Of a stretch of 64,000 bases of DNA, positions 52,935 to 62,219 are shown piece after piece. This DNA is from Gemmata palustris (GTDB lineage Bacteria > Planctomycetota > Planctomycetia > Gemmatales > Gemmataceae). The notes under the pieces were generated by a model. That model made no database searches, was not told the origin of the DNA, and saw nothing but the letters and a program-made list of their open reading frames with translations. The number at the start of each line of letters is the position of its first letter. Positions within the stretch are counted from its first letter, which is position 1. The position numbers were made by a program, and so were the translations under genes. The DNA lies in NCBI RefSeq assembly GCF_017939745.1, contig NZ_JAGKQQ010000002.1:806001-870000 (forward strand), in the 5' to 3' direction.

Positions 52935-53726
52935 GTGGCCGCGCGAAAGACGATGACTGGAGCGGAGTGGGTTCGCGGAACTGATCCCAAACAGTTGCTC
53001 GCGGCGCTCGGTCGCCGAACCAGGAACCGCAAGCGCCGACTGTTCGCGTGCGCGTGCTGTCGGCGGCACTGGCACTGGGTAGAAGGCACTCCCGCAGTAA
53101 CCGCCATCGAGGTCGCGGAAGCCTACGCCGACGGGCTGACGAGCGGCAAGAAACTGGAAGCCGCCCGCAAGGAAGCGGAAACGACCGCAACACACTTCTA
53201 CAACGAGTACCGCCGGCGCAACGGCGTGCCGCCGTACATCGCCCACATGCACGCGAGTGCGTGTGCCGCCGCGGCAACGCCGCCGAACGCTCGTTCCGGG
53301 TACGACTCGTTCGCCGCCAGCACTGCCAACTACGCGGCCCAGACCTATGCCCACGAGATGATTGACGACGTTCAACCCACCGACGATGTCTGGCGCGCCC
53401 ACAAAGCAGACGAAGCAGCGGCCCAGGCCGCTCTCGTGCGCGAAATCTTCGGCAACCCGTTCTGCCCGGTCGCGTTCAACCCCGCGTGGCGCTCGTCGGA
53501 CGTAATGATTCTGGCCAACGGCGTTTACACCGACCGCGCGTTCGACCGGATGCCGATCCTCGCGGACGCCCTCCAGGACGCGGGGTGCAACAACGATGAT
53601 CTGCTGGGTCACCTGCGCGACCCGGCCCTCGTGCCCCGGGAGCACACCGACAGCACATCCGACCCACCTCCAGTTTCACACGTCCTCGGGTGCTGGGCGC
53701 TCGACTTGGTTCTCGGGAAGGAATGA
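52935..53726 (+). CDS. Gemmata-type 'EW..DP / HVRGCW' family protein
   Basis: A 263-residue family member. GTG 52935 is chosen because AAGGAG ends five bases upstream; the family-typical 'MTGAEWVRGTDPKQLLAALG' begins six codons later at ATG 52953, which is the alternative. The signature 'KRRLFACACCRRHWHWV' and 'IEVAEAYADGLTSGKKLEAA' are intact. The tail has 'MPILADALQDAGCNNDDLLG' and a 14-residue insertion before 'HVLGCWALDLVLGKE'. It starts almost at the stop of the hybrid gene and ends at a strong terminator. Confidence 0.82.
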   Translation: MAARKTMTGAEWVRGTDPKQLLAALGRRTRNRKRRLFACACCRRHWHWVEGTPAVTAIEVAEAYADGLTSGKKLEAARKEAETTATHFYNEYRRRNGVPPYIAHMHASACAAAATPPNARSGYDSFAASTANYAAQTYAHEMIDDVQPTDDVWRAHKADEAAAQAALVREIFGNPFCPVAFNPAWRSSDVMILANGVYTDRAFDRMPILADALQDAGCNNDDLLGHLRDPALVPREHTDSTSDPPPVSHVLGCWALDLVLGKE

Positions 53727-53771
53727 ACTGGGCGGCCGCGCCCGAAGGAACGGGTGCGGCCGCCCAGTTCA
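53724..53771. terminator. Strong bidirectional hairpin terminator
   Basis: TGAACTGGGCGGCCGC (53724-53739) and its exact reverse complement (53756-53771) form a 16-bp stem. GCCCG and CGGGT extend it inside. It starts on the stop codon of the Gemmata-family gene and ends 31 bases before the stop of the convergent hydrolase. Confidence 0.85.
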
Positions 53772-53801
53772 ATCTCTGAGTCGCGTACTTTCACGTTCTC
53801 G

Positions 53802-54584
53802 TTACTTGCCCGGCGCTGCCGCGTTCTTTTCCAGCCATTCGATCCCGGCCCGGATGTCGTCGTACAGTGGCCCGCGCCACCCGTGCCCGCCCTCGTAGTC
53901 GACGAGCTTCACCTTGGCTCCGGCCTTCGTCAAATCCTTTTCGGCTTGCTCGGCCATGCGATACGGGCACACGCGGTCGTCGGGGGAGTGGTACAGGTAG
54001 AACGGCTTCCCCTTCGCCGCCTTCAGGTCCGGCAACTGGTCCGGCTTGAACACCGACATCGCGACCAAAGAACCCGTCACTTTGGAATTGGTCAGGGCGA
54101 CCGAGTACGCGGCCGGCCCGCTCGACGACCACGACAGCGTGAGCACTTTTTGCGGGTCGATTTTGTGCCGCGCCGCGACGTCCTCGATCACCGCCGCGAC
54201 GAACTCCTCGGTCGTGAACTTTGCGCCCTCAACGTCCTTCTTGTTCCCCTCCGTGGGCCAGACGATCTCTTGCTTGTCGGTCCACTTCACGGCAACGGGT
54301 TGGGCGGCCAAATAGCCCTCGGGAACAGCGTTCTTGTAGATGCGCTTGACGAACGGGTGGAAGTCCGCGGACCCGGGGCCGCCGGGCAGGATCACGACGA
54401 GCCCGTACCCGTTCTTCGGGGCCTTCGCGTCCTTCGGCGGGCCGATGAGGAAGTACCTCTTTTTCTCGTCCTTACCGGCTTTCAGGTCTTGCGACGAGAC
54501 GTCCTTGATGTCGTCATCCCCCCTCGCCGGGGCCGATGGGAGGACGACCAGCGCACCGGCCACGAGTAGCGTAAAGCGGATCAT
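53802..54584 (-). CDS. Exported alpha/beta hydrolase (phospholipase/carboxylesterase-like)
   Basis: A 260-residue protein with a signal peptide ('FTLLVAGALVVLPSAPARG'). ATG 54584 follows GGGGGTAAAA; the ORF above it is rejected. The fold is shown by 'GLVVILPGGPGS', the nucleophile elbow 'LSWSSSGPAAY' (a G-x-S-x-G variant), acidic 'SPDDRVCP' and the catalytic His in 'YEGGHGWRGP'. Substrate unknown; planctomycete relatives are annotated as polyhydroxybutyrate depolymerase-like or esterase. It is separated from the Gfo/Idh gene by about 0.1 kb and shares its strand. Confidence 0.85.
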   Translation of the reverse strand: MIRFTLLVAGALVVLPSAPARGDDDIKDVSSQDLKAGKDEKKRYFLIGPPKDAKAPKNGYGLVVILPGGPGSADFHPFVKRIYKNAVPEGYLAAQPVAVKWTDKQEIVWPTEGNKKDVEGAKFTTEEFVAAVIEDVAARHKIDPQKVLTLSWSSSGPAAYSVALTNSKVTGSLVAMSVFKPDQLPDLKAAKGKPFYLYHSPDDRVCPYRMAEQAEKDLTKAGAKVKLVDYEGGHGWRGPLYDDIRAGIEWLEKNAAAPGK

Positions 54585-54690
54585 TTTTACCCCCGCGTTC
54601 AGGGACCGTAACGCGCACAGTTTACCGACGGATTCGGGGCGCCGCAAAGAAGATCGAACCGGCGCCATTTCGGAGGACATTTTGTTCCAC

Positions 54691-56001
54691 TTACACGCCC
54701 TTCGGTACGGCCCAGTGGTTGGGGCGGTACGCGCGCCGGAGGAGCGCGTTCGCGTCCGGGCTGTTGGTGACGACTTCCTTCACCGGATCGAGTTCGACCG
54801 TTTTGCGGAGCCGCGTGCTGATGTTCGCGAGGTGGCAGATGCCCGCGGAGATGTGACCGACCGCGGCCGGGGCCGTGAGCTTCTCGCCCTTCAAGCAGGC
54901 GTCGATGAAGTTCTGGTGGTGGGCCGACAAATCGGCGCGGCCCTTCATCTCTTCGAGCGGCTTGTTCCGCTCGCCGAACAGTTTCCAGCCGACCCCGTGG
55001 CCGATAATCAGCAGGCCCTTCGTGCCGTAGAACGCGCAGCCGTTTTCGTAGTCTTCTTGCACGTATGGCGACCAGATGCGCTGCTCGAAGATGAACTGGC
55101 GCGGCTTCTTCCCGCCGTTCCCGGCGTCGTACTCGCACACGACGTACTGCGTGTCGGGCCACTCCTGATCGTCGTCGAAGAAGAACTTGCCGCCGAGCGC
55201 CGCGACGCGGTTCGGGAGCGCATCGAACTTCATGCCCCACACGCCCACATCAATGTCGTGGACGCCGTCGTTCCCGATGTCGCCGGCCCCGTAGTCCCGG
55301 AAGAACCGCCAGGAACTGTGAACGCGGTTGGCGTAAAACGGCGCTTCCGGCACCGGCCCCTGCCACGCCTCGTAGTCGAGGTGCTTGGGCGGTTCGCTCG
55401 GTTTCACCTTGCCGAGGGTGCGCCGCAACTGGCTGTTCCACGCCTTCGCGACCAGAACCTCGCCGATCGCGCCGTCGCGGAGGCGCTTCACCGCTTCGGC
55501 GCAGGTCGGGGTGCTGCGCGACTGCGTCCCCACTTGGATGTGGACCTTGTTGCGCTGCGCCGCGTCGACGAGGAGCCGGCCCTCGCGGACGTTGTGCGAG
55601 CACGGTTTCTCGACGTACACGTGCTTGCCCGCGTCGGCGGCGAGGACCGCACCGGGCGCGTGCCAGTGGTCCGGCGTCGCCATCCAGACCGCGCCCACGG
55701 CTTTATCCGCGAGGACCACGCGCATGTCCCTCTCGGCCTTCACCGCGTGGCCCGCGCTGGTGGCGATCTTGGCCGCGGCCCTCAACCGGGTGTCGTCCAC
55801 GTCACACACGTAGGCGATGTTTAACTGCTTGTGCTTCGCGAGCAGGGTGAGGTGGTTCGTGCCCATCCCGCCGCAGCCGATGAGCGCGACAGTGAGTTTG
55901 TCGGGACCGGGCAGCGCCGCGGAGAACGCCGCGCCGTTAGCGCACGTTAGCGCGGCGGCTCCAGAAGCGGAGGATTTGAGGAACGTGCGGCGGGAGTTCA
56001 T
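54691..56001 (-). CDS. Tat-exported Gfo/Idh/MocA family oxidoreductase
   Basis: A 436-residue sugar oxidoreductase of the type very numerous in planctomycetes. The twin-arginine leader is 'NSRRTFLKSSASGAAALTCA'. The Rossmann motif is 'VALIGCGGMGTNHL', the catalytic Lys is in 'YVEKPCSHNVREGR' and the His/Asp pair in 'DIGNDGVHDIDVGVWGM'. NAD(P) would be loaded before export. Substrates of this class are typically inositols, amino sugars or derivatised glucosides. It is divergent from flgG. Confidence 0.92.
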   Translation of the reverse strand: MNSRRTFLKSSASGAAALTCANGAAFSAALPGPDKLTVALIGCGGMGTNHLTLLAKHKQLNIAYVCDVDDTRLRAAAKIATSAGHAVKAERDMRVVLADKAVGAVWMATPDHWHAPGAVLAADAGKHVYVEKPCSHNVREGRLLVDAAQRNKVHIQVGTQSRSTPTCAEAVKRLRDGAIGEVLVAKAWNSQLRRTLGKVKPSEPPKHLDYEAWQGPVPEAPFYANRVHSSWRFFRDYGAGDIGNDGVHDIDVGVWGMKFDALPNRVAALGGKFFFDDDQEWPDTQYVVCEYDAGNGGKKPRQFIFEQRIWSPYVQEDYENGCAFYGTKGLLIIGHGVGWKLFGERNKPLEEMKGRADLSAHHQNFIDACLKGEKLTAPAAVGHISAGICHLANISTRLRKTVELDPVKEVVTNSPDANALLRRAYRPNHWAVPKGV

Positions 56002-56190
56002 GGCGGGACTCCGAGAGAGAGGGTAAGATCCAAGTGGCGGGTTCTAGCAGTCGCGGCAGTTGCGCCGGTCGCCGGCCCGCGCTCGTCCGAGTTCGCGGGA
56101 TCAAGGCGCGAACGGGTTTCACTGTGGGCCTGGTGGAACCGAAACTGTCAGAAACGGGCGCCGCGGACCCACAACACACGAAGCGATACC

Positions 56191-56973
56191 ATGCTCTACA
56201 GCGCCATATCGTCCAGCAGCACCGGAATTCAGGCCGCGTCCAGTTTCCTCGACGTGACCAGTAACAACGTCGCGAACTCGAGCACGCCCGGGTACAAGAC
56301 GGCACAGATCACGTTCCAGGATCTCCTGTACACGGGTGCTCCGGCCGGGGCCACGACACAGGGAGTCACACCGCCCGGGGGCATCCAGATCGGGAACGGC
56401 GTCGTCGTCGACTCGATCACCGGGCGGTTCACCCAGGGCGGGTTGGAGCAATCCACGGGGCGCTTCGACCTCGCGATCACGGGCGAGGGGTTCTTCTCCG
56501 TGACGCTCCCGAACGGGACGACCGCCTACACGCGGGCGGGCGACTTCAACATCGACAACGCCGGCAAGCTGGTCACCCCGGAGGGGTACCTGTTGGCGGG
56601 CGGCATCTTGATCCCCCCGCAGACCAGTTCCATCTCCGTGGCGTCCGACGGCACCGTGACCGCGCTCGACTCGAACGGCGGCGCTCAGGTCGTCGGCCAG
56701 CTCACGCTCACGCGGTTCGTGAACCCGGGCGGGCTGTCGCGGTTCGGCGACAACGTGTTCACCGCGACCCCGGCGTCCGGGACCGGGGTGACCGACGCGC
56801 CGAACGCGAACGGACTGGGCACGGTGAGCACGGGGTCGCTGGAACTGTCGAACGTGGACGTCACGTCCGAACTGGTCAACCTGGTCATCGCGCAGCAAGC
56901 GTTCCAGTTCAACACGCAATCGCTCCAGATCGAGAACCAGGTGCTCCAGGCCACCACGGACCTCATCCGGTAG
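56191..56973 (+). CDS. flgG: Flagellar basal-body rod protein FlgG
   Basis: Distal rod protein of the flagellum, 260 residues, matching FlgG length. The N-terminal rod motif is 'LDVTSNNVANSSTPGYKTAQ'. The FlgG-type middle includes 'GGIQIGNGVVVDSITGRFTQ' and 'FDLAITGEGFFSVTLPNG'. The C-terminal helix is 'NVDVTSELVNLVIAQQAFQF'. No signal peptide, as expected for flagellar export. The usual neighbours flgF, flgA and flgH are absent, so it is either a stand-alone copy or part of a scattered flagellar gene set. Confidence 0.92.
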   Translation: MLYSAISSSSTGIQAASSFLDVTSNNVANSSTPGYKTAQITFQDLLYTGAPAGATTQGVTPPGGIQIGNGVVVDSITGRFTQGGLEQSTGRFDLAITGEGFFSVTLPNGTTAYTRAGDFNIDNAGKLVTPEGYLLAGGILIPPQTSSISVASDGTVTALDSNGGAQVVGQLTLTRFVNPGGLSRFGDNVFTATPASGTGVTDAPNANGLGTVSTGSLELSNVDVTSELVNLVIAQQAFQFNTQSLQIENQVLQATTDLIR

Positions 56974-56989
56974 TGACGCGCGTCACTGC

Positions 56990-57018
56990 GGCAGCCGGAC
57001 CGCGATTGGTCCGCTGCC
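56990..57018. terminator. Hairpin between convergent flgG and DMFase-like genes
   Basis: GGCAGCCGGACC (56990-57001) and GGTCCGCTGCC (57008-57018) pair with a single bulged C and a six-base loop. It lies 17 bases after the flgG stop codon. Confidence 0.6.
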
Positions 57019-57025
57019 ACACCGC

Positions 57026-58453
57026 TCATTTCCCCAGCTTGTCCAGCACGTTCTTCGTAATGCGCACGATGTTCGCATCGTTCCCGCGTAGACCCGAACT
57101 CCAGTCGGTGGTGCCCACGGTCATGACGGTTCCGCCGCGCGTGTAGGTGCCGATGACCGCGTTCCCCGCGCGGCCCTTCGGCCACTTTTCGTACCACTCG
57201 CAGTCGTCCGGGTGCCAGCGCGCCGGCGCGGTCGCGAGCACCTCGAAGTTCTTCGGCGTGCCGTCGGCACAGGTGGGGAACGGCAGCCCGTCCTTCCAAA
57301 CGAGTTCGCACCCGTCGCACTCGTAGCCCACGACCTTGTACTCGGGTAGCTTCGCGCCGAACGTGTCGCCCTTCTTGAGAGTGGTGCCCGCGAAGAGCCA
57401 GTGGTCGGGCCGGTGGGCGGTGAACGCACCGCTGCCGTCCATGAACTGCCCGTGGCTGCGGTGGTACCCGCCCCAAAGAAATCCGACGCCCGTGAGCTGG
57501 TTCTCCGGGCGATTGACGAGATAGTGGCTCCAGAGCGACGTGAGCGCCTTGTGGTCGCCCGATTTGTAGACGGGGTCGTCGCCGAAGGACTGCTTCCAGC
57601 ACGCGAGCGCGCGCCCCTCTTCCTCGGTTCGTACCTGCCAACAGCACGTGTTCCCACTGAAGAACGCGACGTTCCCGCCGGCGCCGATGTACGCCTCCAG
57701 GGTGTCGCGCATCGGCGCGGACCAGTATTCGTCGTGCCCCACGCTGAGTACGAGTTTGTACTTCTTGAGCAGCTCGGGGTGGAACTCCAGGTCGAGGTTC
57801 GTGCAGTAGTCGAGCGCGTACCCGGCTCTCTCGGCCCACTTCACGAACGGCTCTTCCCATTGCGGGAACTGAGAGTGCTGGGGGCGATCGAACGACACGC
57901 GCCGGCCCTGGACCTTGTGCTTGCCGTGGTAGGCGTAGAGGCTGTAGCCGTTCCAGTTCGTGTACGCGTTGTAGGTGTTGGTCGCGAGCTGAATGAGGAC
58001 GTCCGCGTCGCGCCCCGGGCGCTTCGGGCGCAACACGAAGAACGCGCTCGCGAGATCGACCGCCGGCCCCTTCGTGCTCCCGAACGCCACGGAGTAGTAC
58101 CCGGTTTTCCAGTCCGCGGTGCGCACGGTCAGGCCGACCGGCCAGCGGCACCCGTGGGAAGAGGCGTCTTTGGGAACGTCGTGCGCTTGCGGGTTCTCGA
58201 CGAGCCCGCCGGCGACTTCCTCTTTCGTCGCCCCGTGGCGGTAGACCTTGTACCAGTACGAATCGCCGAGGCACGAGAGCCGCACCTTCACGTCCTCGCC
58301 CGCGACGTAGCTCTGGGGCATCGCGTAGGCCTCGACGAGCGGGCGCTTCGGCGGTTGCGCGGCGCGGGCCGCGGACTCGAGCGGCAGCGCGCCACCGAGC
58401 GCGACCGCGGTCCCGGTTCGGAGTGCCGCGCGGCGGGAGACGGGTTCGTTCAT
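57026..58453 (-). CDS. Tat-exported N,N-dimethylformamidase beta subunit-like protein
   Basis: A 475-residue secreted protein. The twin-arginine leader is 'VSRRAALRTGTAVALGGALP'. The body resembles the large subunit C-terminal region of N,N-dimethylformamidase, with 'DVLIQLATNTYNAYTNWNGY', 'YKLVLSVGHDEYWSAPMRDT' and 'GNVAFFSGNTCCWQVR'. A glutamine-amidotransferase-like fold is expected. Real formamide hydrolysis is not established for these distant homologues. It converges on flgG. Confidence 0.8.
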   Translation of the reverse strand: MNEPVSRRAALRTGTAVALGGALPLESAARAAQPPKRPLVEAYAMPQSYVAGEDVKVRLSCLGDSYWYKVYRHGATKEEVAGGLVENPQAHDVPKDASSHGCRWPVGLTVRTADWKTGYYSVAFGSTKGPAVDLASAFFVLRPKRPGRDADVLIQLATNTYNAYTNWNGYSLYAYHGKHKVQGRRVSFDRPQHSQFPQWEEPFVKWAERAGYALDYCTNLDLEFHPELLKKYKLVLSVGHDEYWSAPMRDTLEAYIGAGGNVAFFSGNTCCWQVRTEEEGRALACWKQSFGDDPVYKSGDHKALTSLWSHYLVNRPENQLTGVGFLWGGYHRSHGQFMDGSGAFTAHRPDHWLFAGTTLKKGDTFGAKLPEYKVVGYECDGCELVWKDGLPFPTCADGTPKNFEVLATAPARWHPDDCEWYEKWPKGRAGNAVIGTYTRGGTVMTVGTTDWSSGLRGNDANIVRITKNVLDKLGK

Positions 58454-58540
58454 CGTGCCGGTTCCGGTGAGCAGCGGGAAGAGTTACGCGAGTGTACCAA
58501 CCGGCGCGGCCCGGGAGCAAAGCGATTCCGGGCGCAGTGC

Positions 58541-58708
58541 TCACTTGCCGAGGTACACGATCTCCGCCACGACCGTCGGGTCCGCGCCGCTGCCGCTCTG
58601 GAGGAAGCCGGACCCGCGCGCCGCGGCATCGAGAACGAGGATGTGGTGACTCGACGCGACCGTGCGGTGATCGGTGGCCGGCGCGTCGCGGGCACCACGG
58701 GCGCGTTA
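58541..58708 (-). pseudogene. Possible C-terminal remnant of a lost gene
   Basis: On the minus strand an open frame without a start codon reads 'HHILVLDAAARGSGFLQSGS', continues with 'ADPTVVAEIVYLGK' and stops at 58541. The composition is protein-like and the ending is plausible. It is cut off upstream by a TAA near 58710. It occupies the gap between the chemoreceptor terminator and the DMFase-like gene. It may equally be chance. Confidence 0.3.
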
Positions 58709-58729
58709 CTCACACTCGGTACAAACGAA

Positions 58730-58761
58730 GTGAGCGGCCGGGTAGCGCCCCGACCGCTCAC
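58730..58761 (-). terminator. Hairpin after the chemoreceptor gene
   Basis: GTGAGCGG (58730-58737) pairs with CCGCTCAC (58754-58761), with an inner CGGG/CCCG pairing. It lies about 20 bases past the stop of the chemoreceptor gene on the minus strand. Confidence 0.6.
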
Positions 58762-58781
58762 GCTGTTGGTATCTGCAGACG

Positions 58782-60818
58782 TTAGAACTCGGTGAACCCG
58801 TCGTTGCCGCCGAGTCGGTCGAGTTCGTGGGTCTTGGAGTGACCGTTCTTCAGGGCCTTGGCCACCGCGGGCCGCGGCTTGGTGGCCGGGGCCTTGCTGC
58901 GAGCGGCCTTGTGTGCGGGACGCGGGGCCACGCGCCCGTCGTCACTGAGTTTGAACCGCGCGACGAGGTCGCGGAGCTGGTCCGCCTGGTCGGTGAGGGT
59001 CTGGGCGGTGGCGGACATTTCTTCGGTCTGTGAGGCGTTGCGCTGGGTGACGGTGTCCATCTGGGACACGGCCTTGTTGACCTGATCGATGCCCGTGGAC
59101 TGCTCCTTGCTGGCGGCCGCGATCTCGGTGATGATGTCCGTTACCCGCTTCACCGACGTCACGATCTCGCCGAGCGTGGCCCCGGACCGGTTCACGAGGT
59201 CGGTCCCGGCATCGACCTTCTTGACCGAGTCCTCGATCAAGGACTTGATCTCCTTCGCCGCGGTCGCACTTCGCTGGGCCAGGTTGCGCACTTCCGAGGC
59301 GACGACCGCGAACCCGCGCCCCTGCTCGCCCGCACGGGCCGCTTCCACCGCCGCGTTCAGGGCGAGCAAGTTCGTTTGGAACGCGATCTCGTCGATCGTC
59401 GTGATGATGTCCGCGATCTTCTTGGACGAGTGGTTGATCTCGCCCATCGCGTCGACCGCGTTGCCCACCACGGCCCCGCCCTTCTCGGCCACTTCCTTCG
59501 AGCTGCTGGCGAGTTGGCGCGCCTGTTGTGCGCTGTCCGAGTTCTGCTTGACCGTCGCCGTGATCTCTTCGAGCGTACTGGCCGTTTCTTCGAGACTCGA
59601 GGCCTGCTCCTGAGCGCCCGTCGAAATCTCGTCGCTGGCCGCGGACAGTTGGCTCGAGGCATCGGCGAGTTGCACGGACACTTCGCGCACGCCCTCCAGA
59701 GCGGTCCGAACCGAGACGATCGCTTTATTCAGGGCGGACGCCATGTGCCCGATCGCGTCGGTGCCCATGTCGGGCACCTGCTGGGTGAAGTCCCCCGCGG
59801 CCATCGCGCTGACCGTGGTGACGACGGTTTCCATCTTCTCTTGGAGCTCGGCGGCCTGGGCGCGCTCCAGTTCGGCCTGGGCGCGCGTGGCCGCGGCCTC
59901 GCGCTCGGTGCGCTCCCGCTCGACCGCGGCCTCGCGCGCGGCGCGCTGCCGGTCGTTTTCGACCTGAACCCGCTCGGCTTCCTTGGCGGCCACGAGCGAG
60001 CCGATGGCCACGTTCAGGGCCGCGCCCATGCGCCCGATTTCGTCCTGGGAATCCGCGTCGGCCCGCTGGCTCAGGTCCCCCTTGGTAACGCCCTCGAGGA
60101 CCGCGACGGTGCGCCCGAGCGGGCGGGTGATCGAGTGACCGATGGTCACCCCGATCAACATGCTCAGAACCACCGTTGCGAGCGTCCCGCCGACGAGCGT
60201 CTGCTGGGCCGCGGACGCGGTCGCGCTCCCGTCCTCGTTGACGTCCTTGGCCACCGCGGTGACGGTCTTGACGAGTTCGTCGATCGTGACCGTGGCGGCA
60301 TCGAACTTGGGGCCGGCCTGGGTCATCAGCTCCGTCACGTTCTTTCGCGTCGCGTCCCGGTCCGGGCCCTCGGGCGCGCGCTGCAGATCTTGAATGGCCT
60401 GCATGCTGCGGGCGGCGGCGTCGAAATAGTCCTTCACGGCCGCCCGGACCTTGTCCAGGTCCTTGCGCTCGTCGCGCCCGCCCCGGGACACGCGCAGATC
60501 GGTCGCCGCGTATGCGTCCAGACCGGTCGTGACCTGTTCGCGAATGGTCTTCTGTGAGTCCACGATCCGATCAACGGTTTGGGCGTCTTTCGCGTTCGCG
60601 GCCATAATCATGCTGTTCCGGAACCGGGCCAGGTTGACGGACGCCTTGGCCAGGTCGGTGCCCGCGACCGTGTAGTCCTCGTACAGGACGCGCATGCTCT
60701 CCCGGGAGTTCGACAGCCCGCGGTACCCGAGCACGCCGCTCCCCGCAACGATCGCGCACACGAGGGCGAACCCGAGGAGCAACTTGGTCATCACCGTCTG
60801 ATTGCGAAACCAGTTCAT
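58782..60818 (-). CDS. Methyl-accepting chemotaxis protein
   Basis: A 678-residue chemoreceptor. The first membrane helix is at about 12-31 ('[20 protein letters not shown]'), followed by a periplasmic four-helix-bundle sensor. The second is near 210-230 ('[15 protein letters not shown]'), with a HAMP domain after it. A Glu/Ala/Arg-rich coiled coil and a second HAMP-like segment ('[20 protein letters not shown]') lead to the signalling hairpin with the tip '[20 protein letters not shown]'. The tail is basic and ends 'GFTEF'. ATG 60818 ('[12 protein letters not shown]') is preferred over a start four codons upstream. A cheW gene lies upstream on the same strand. Ligand unknown. Confidence 0.95.
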   Translation of the reverse strand: MNWFRNQTVMTKLLLGFALVCAIVAGSGVLGYRGLSNSRESMRVLYEDYTVAGTDLAKASVNLARFRNSMIMAANAKDAQTVDRIVDSQKTIREQVTTGLDAYAATDLRVSRGGRDERKDLDKVRAAVKDYFDAAARSMQAIQDLQRAPEGPDRDATRKNVTELMTQAGPKFDAATVTIDELVKTVTAVAKDVNEDGSATASAAQQTLVGGTLATVVLSMLIGVTIGHSITRPLGRTVAVLEGVTKGDLSQRADADSQDEIGRMGAALNVAIGSLVAAKEAERVQVENDRQRAAREAAVERERTEREAAATRAQAELERAQAAELQEKMETVVTTVSAMAAGDFTQQVPDMGTDAIGHMASALNKAIVSVRTALEGVREVSVQLADASSQLSAASDEISTGAQEQASSLEETASTLEEITATVKQNSDSAQQARQLASSSKEVAEKGGAVVGNAVDAMGEINHSSKKIADIITTIDEIAFQTNLLALNAAVEAARAGEQGRGFAVVASEVRNLAQRSATAAKEIKSLIEDSVKKVDAGTDLVNRSGATLGEIVTSVKRVTDIITEIAAASKEQSTGIDQVNKAVSQMDTVTQRNASQTEEMSATAQTLTDQADQLRDLVARFKLSDDGRVAPRPAHKAARSKAPATKPRPAVAKALKNGHSKTHELDRLGGNDGFTEF

Positions 60819-61046
60819 GGTAGGGCACACCGAGGAGAGCCGCGCAACGGCGGTGGGAATGAATGAGAACGCTTCGCGAGCACAGTTGGGCCGGACCGGT
60901 GGCGCGGCCGACGAGTCGACGGGTAGCGAGCAGGGATACGATCCGGATATTCACGCAAGTATGCAATGAACTATTTGTTCCGGCGTTGAATTTTGAAGCG
61001 ATTTGTTTTTTGTGATTCCGGCGCGGGGCCGACGAGACGGCCGTCT

Positions 61047-61065
61047 GGCCCGCCGTGCGCGGGCC
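61047..61065 (-). terminator. Hairpin after cheW
   Basis: GGCCCGC (61047-61053) and GCGGGCC (61059-61065) form a 7-bp stem with a five-base loop, about 25 bases past the cheW stop. An AT-rich stretch (about 60950-61015) follows, likely the chemoreceptor promoter region; no sigma-28 site could be picked with confidence. Confidence 0.5.
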
Positions 61066-61089
61066 GCTCATCGCCTTGCACCAGAGCGT

Positions 61090-61569
61090 CTACACGGTGA
61101 GCGCCGATCCGGTGCTACCGACGAGCCGGTCGATGTTGAGCAGTGACACGAGGCGCTCGCCGGAGCGCGCAATGCCGGTGAGAAACGAGGTGTCCACGCC
61201 CGCACCCAGGTCCGGGGTCGGCACCACTTCTTTGGGGTCCACGTTGAGCACGTCGGAGACCGCGTCCACGACCAACCCGACGATCTTGGTGCCCACGGTG
61301 ACCACGATGATGACGGTGAACGGCGTGTATTCGGTCTCGCGCAGCCCGAACCGGGCGCGCAGGTCCAGCACCGGGACCACGGTCCCGCGCAGGTTCATGA
61401 CGCCCTTCACTTCCCGCGGCGTGTTGGGGAGCGGGGTGATCTTCGAGTACCCTTTGATCTCCTGGACCCGCAGGATCTCGAGGCCGTACTCCTCGTCCTG
61501 CAACCGGAACGTCAGAAACTGGCGCGCGTCGGGGGAGCCGGCCAGGTCGCTCGTGTTCGCTGTGCTCAT
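61090..61569 (-). CDS. cheW: Chemotaxis coupling protein CheW
   Basis: Scaffold that links chemoreceptors to the kinase CheA; 159 residues. ATG 61569 is chosen ('MSTANTSDLAGSP') with GGGGGC upstream. The fold is recognisable from 'LTFRLQDEEYGLEILRVQEI', 'LPNTPREVKGVMNLRGTVVP', 'VLDLRARFGL' and 'GLVVDAVSDVLNV'. The conserved Arg of 'NLRG' is present. It lies 271 bases upstream of the chemoreceptor, with a hairpin between, so the two may be separate transcripts. No cheA is in the window. Confidence 0.95.
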   Translation of the reverse strand: MSTANTSDLAGSPDARQFLTFRLQDEEYGLEILRVQEIKGYSKITPLPNTPREVKGVMNLRGTVVPVLDLRARFGLRETEYTPFTVIIVVTVGTKIVGLVVDAVSDVLNVDPKEVVPTPDLGAGVDTSFLTGIARSGERLVSLLNIDRLVGSTGSALTV

Positions 61570-61835
61570 GGGAGCCCCCAGCAAGGACACAAAACTCACG
61601 AGAGAGCGGAGGGCGGTGCGCGAATCGGGCCGCCCGACCGATCGGCGCGCCGGTCCCGTGGTCGGGGGCACACTACCCGATTATTCTTATCGAAGCGCTA
61701 CGGAAAATTTTTGCGAGCCACCTGAAGAGCAACGATCCGAGCGGCCTCTCCCGGCACCCACCGCCGCTCCCGTGTCTCCGCTCCGACCGATCGTCGTCCG
61801 GTGGTAGCAAACGAAAACAAGGCGAGTGTGCGATC

Positions 61836-62204
61836 GTGAACGCGGCAAAAACCGTTCTCTTCGTGTACGGCACGCTGAAGCGCGGCGAGCGGAACCACCA
61901 CCGGCTCGCGGCCCAGGAGTTCATCGCGGAAGTGGCGACCGCGCCGCGGTACCGGGTCGTCGATCTCGGACCGTACCCCGGGCTGATTCGCGACGCGGTC
62001 AACGGTCTCGCGGTCCACGGGGAACTGTTCGCGGTCGGCGCGCGGTGCCTCGCGGAGCTGGACGAGTTCGAGGACGTGCCGAACTTGTTCGTGCGCGAGC
62101 ACATTGAGGTCGCCGGCCACGAAACCGCGTGGGCGTATTACATGAACACCCCACCACCCGAAGGCGCACGCACCGGCGCCCGCTGGCCACTCGCGGGCGC
62201 GTGA
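61836..62204 (+). CDS. Gamma-glutamylcyclotransferase-like (AIG2/GGCT) protein
   Basis: A 122-residue protein of the GGCT/BtrG fold. The family motif 'FVYGTLKRGERNHHRL' begins at residue 9. The catalytic Glu is expected in 'CLAELDEFEDVPNLFVREHI'. Small stand-alone members can remove gamma-glutamyl groups or cyclise glutamyl-amines; the reaction here is not determined. GTG 61836 starts it; a weak GAG-type box precedes. A dispersed inverted repeat separates it from the next gene. Confidence 0.85.
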   Translation: MNAAKTVLFVYGTLKRGERNHHRLAAQEFIAEVATAPRYRVVDLGPYPGLIRDAVNGLAVHGELFAVGARCLAELDEFEDVPNLFVREHIEVAGHETAWAYYMNTPPPEGARTGARWPLAGA

Positions 62205-62219
62205 GGGCCAAGAGTTTTT

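Noticed and set aside
56685-58544. 619-codon open frame overlapping the DMFase-like gene
   Set aside because: Arg-rich, low-complexity translation in another frame of a gene with clear motifs.
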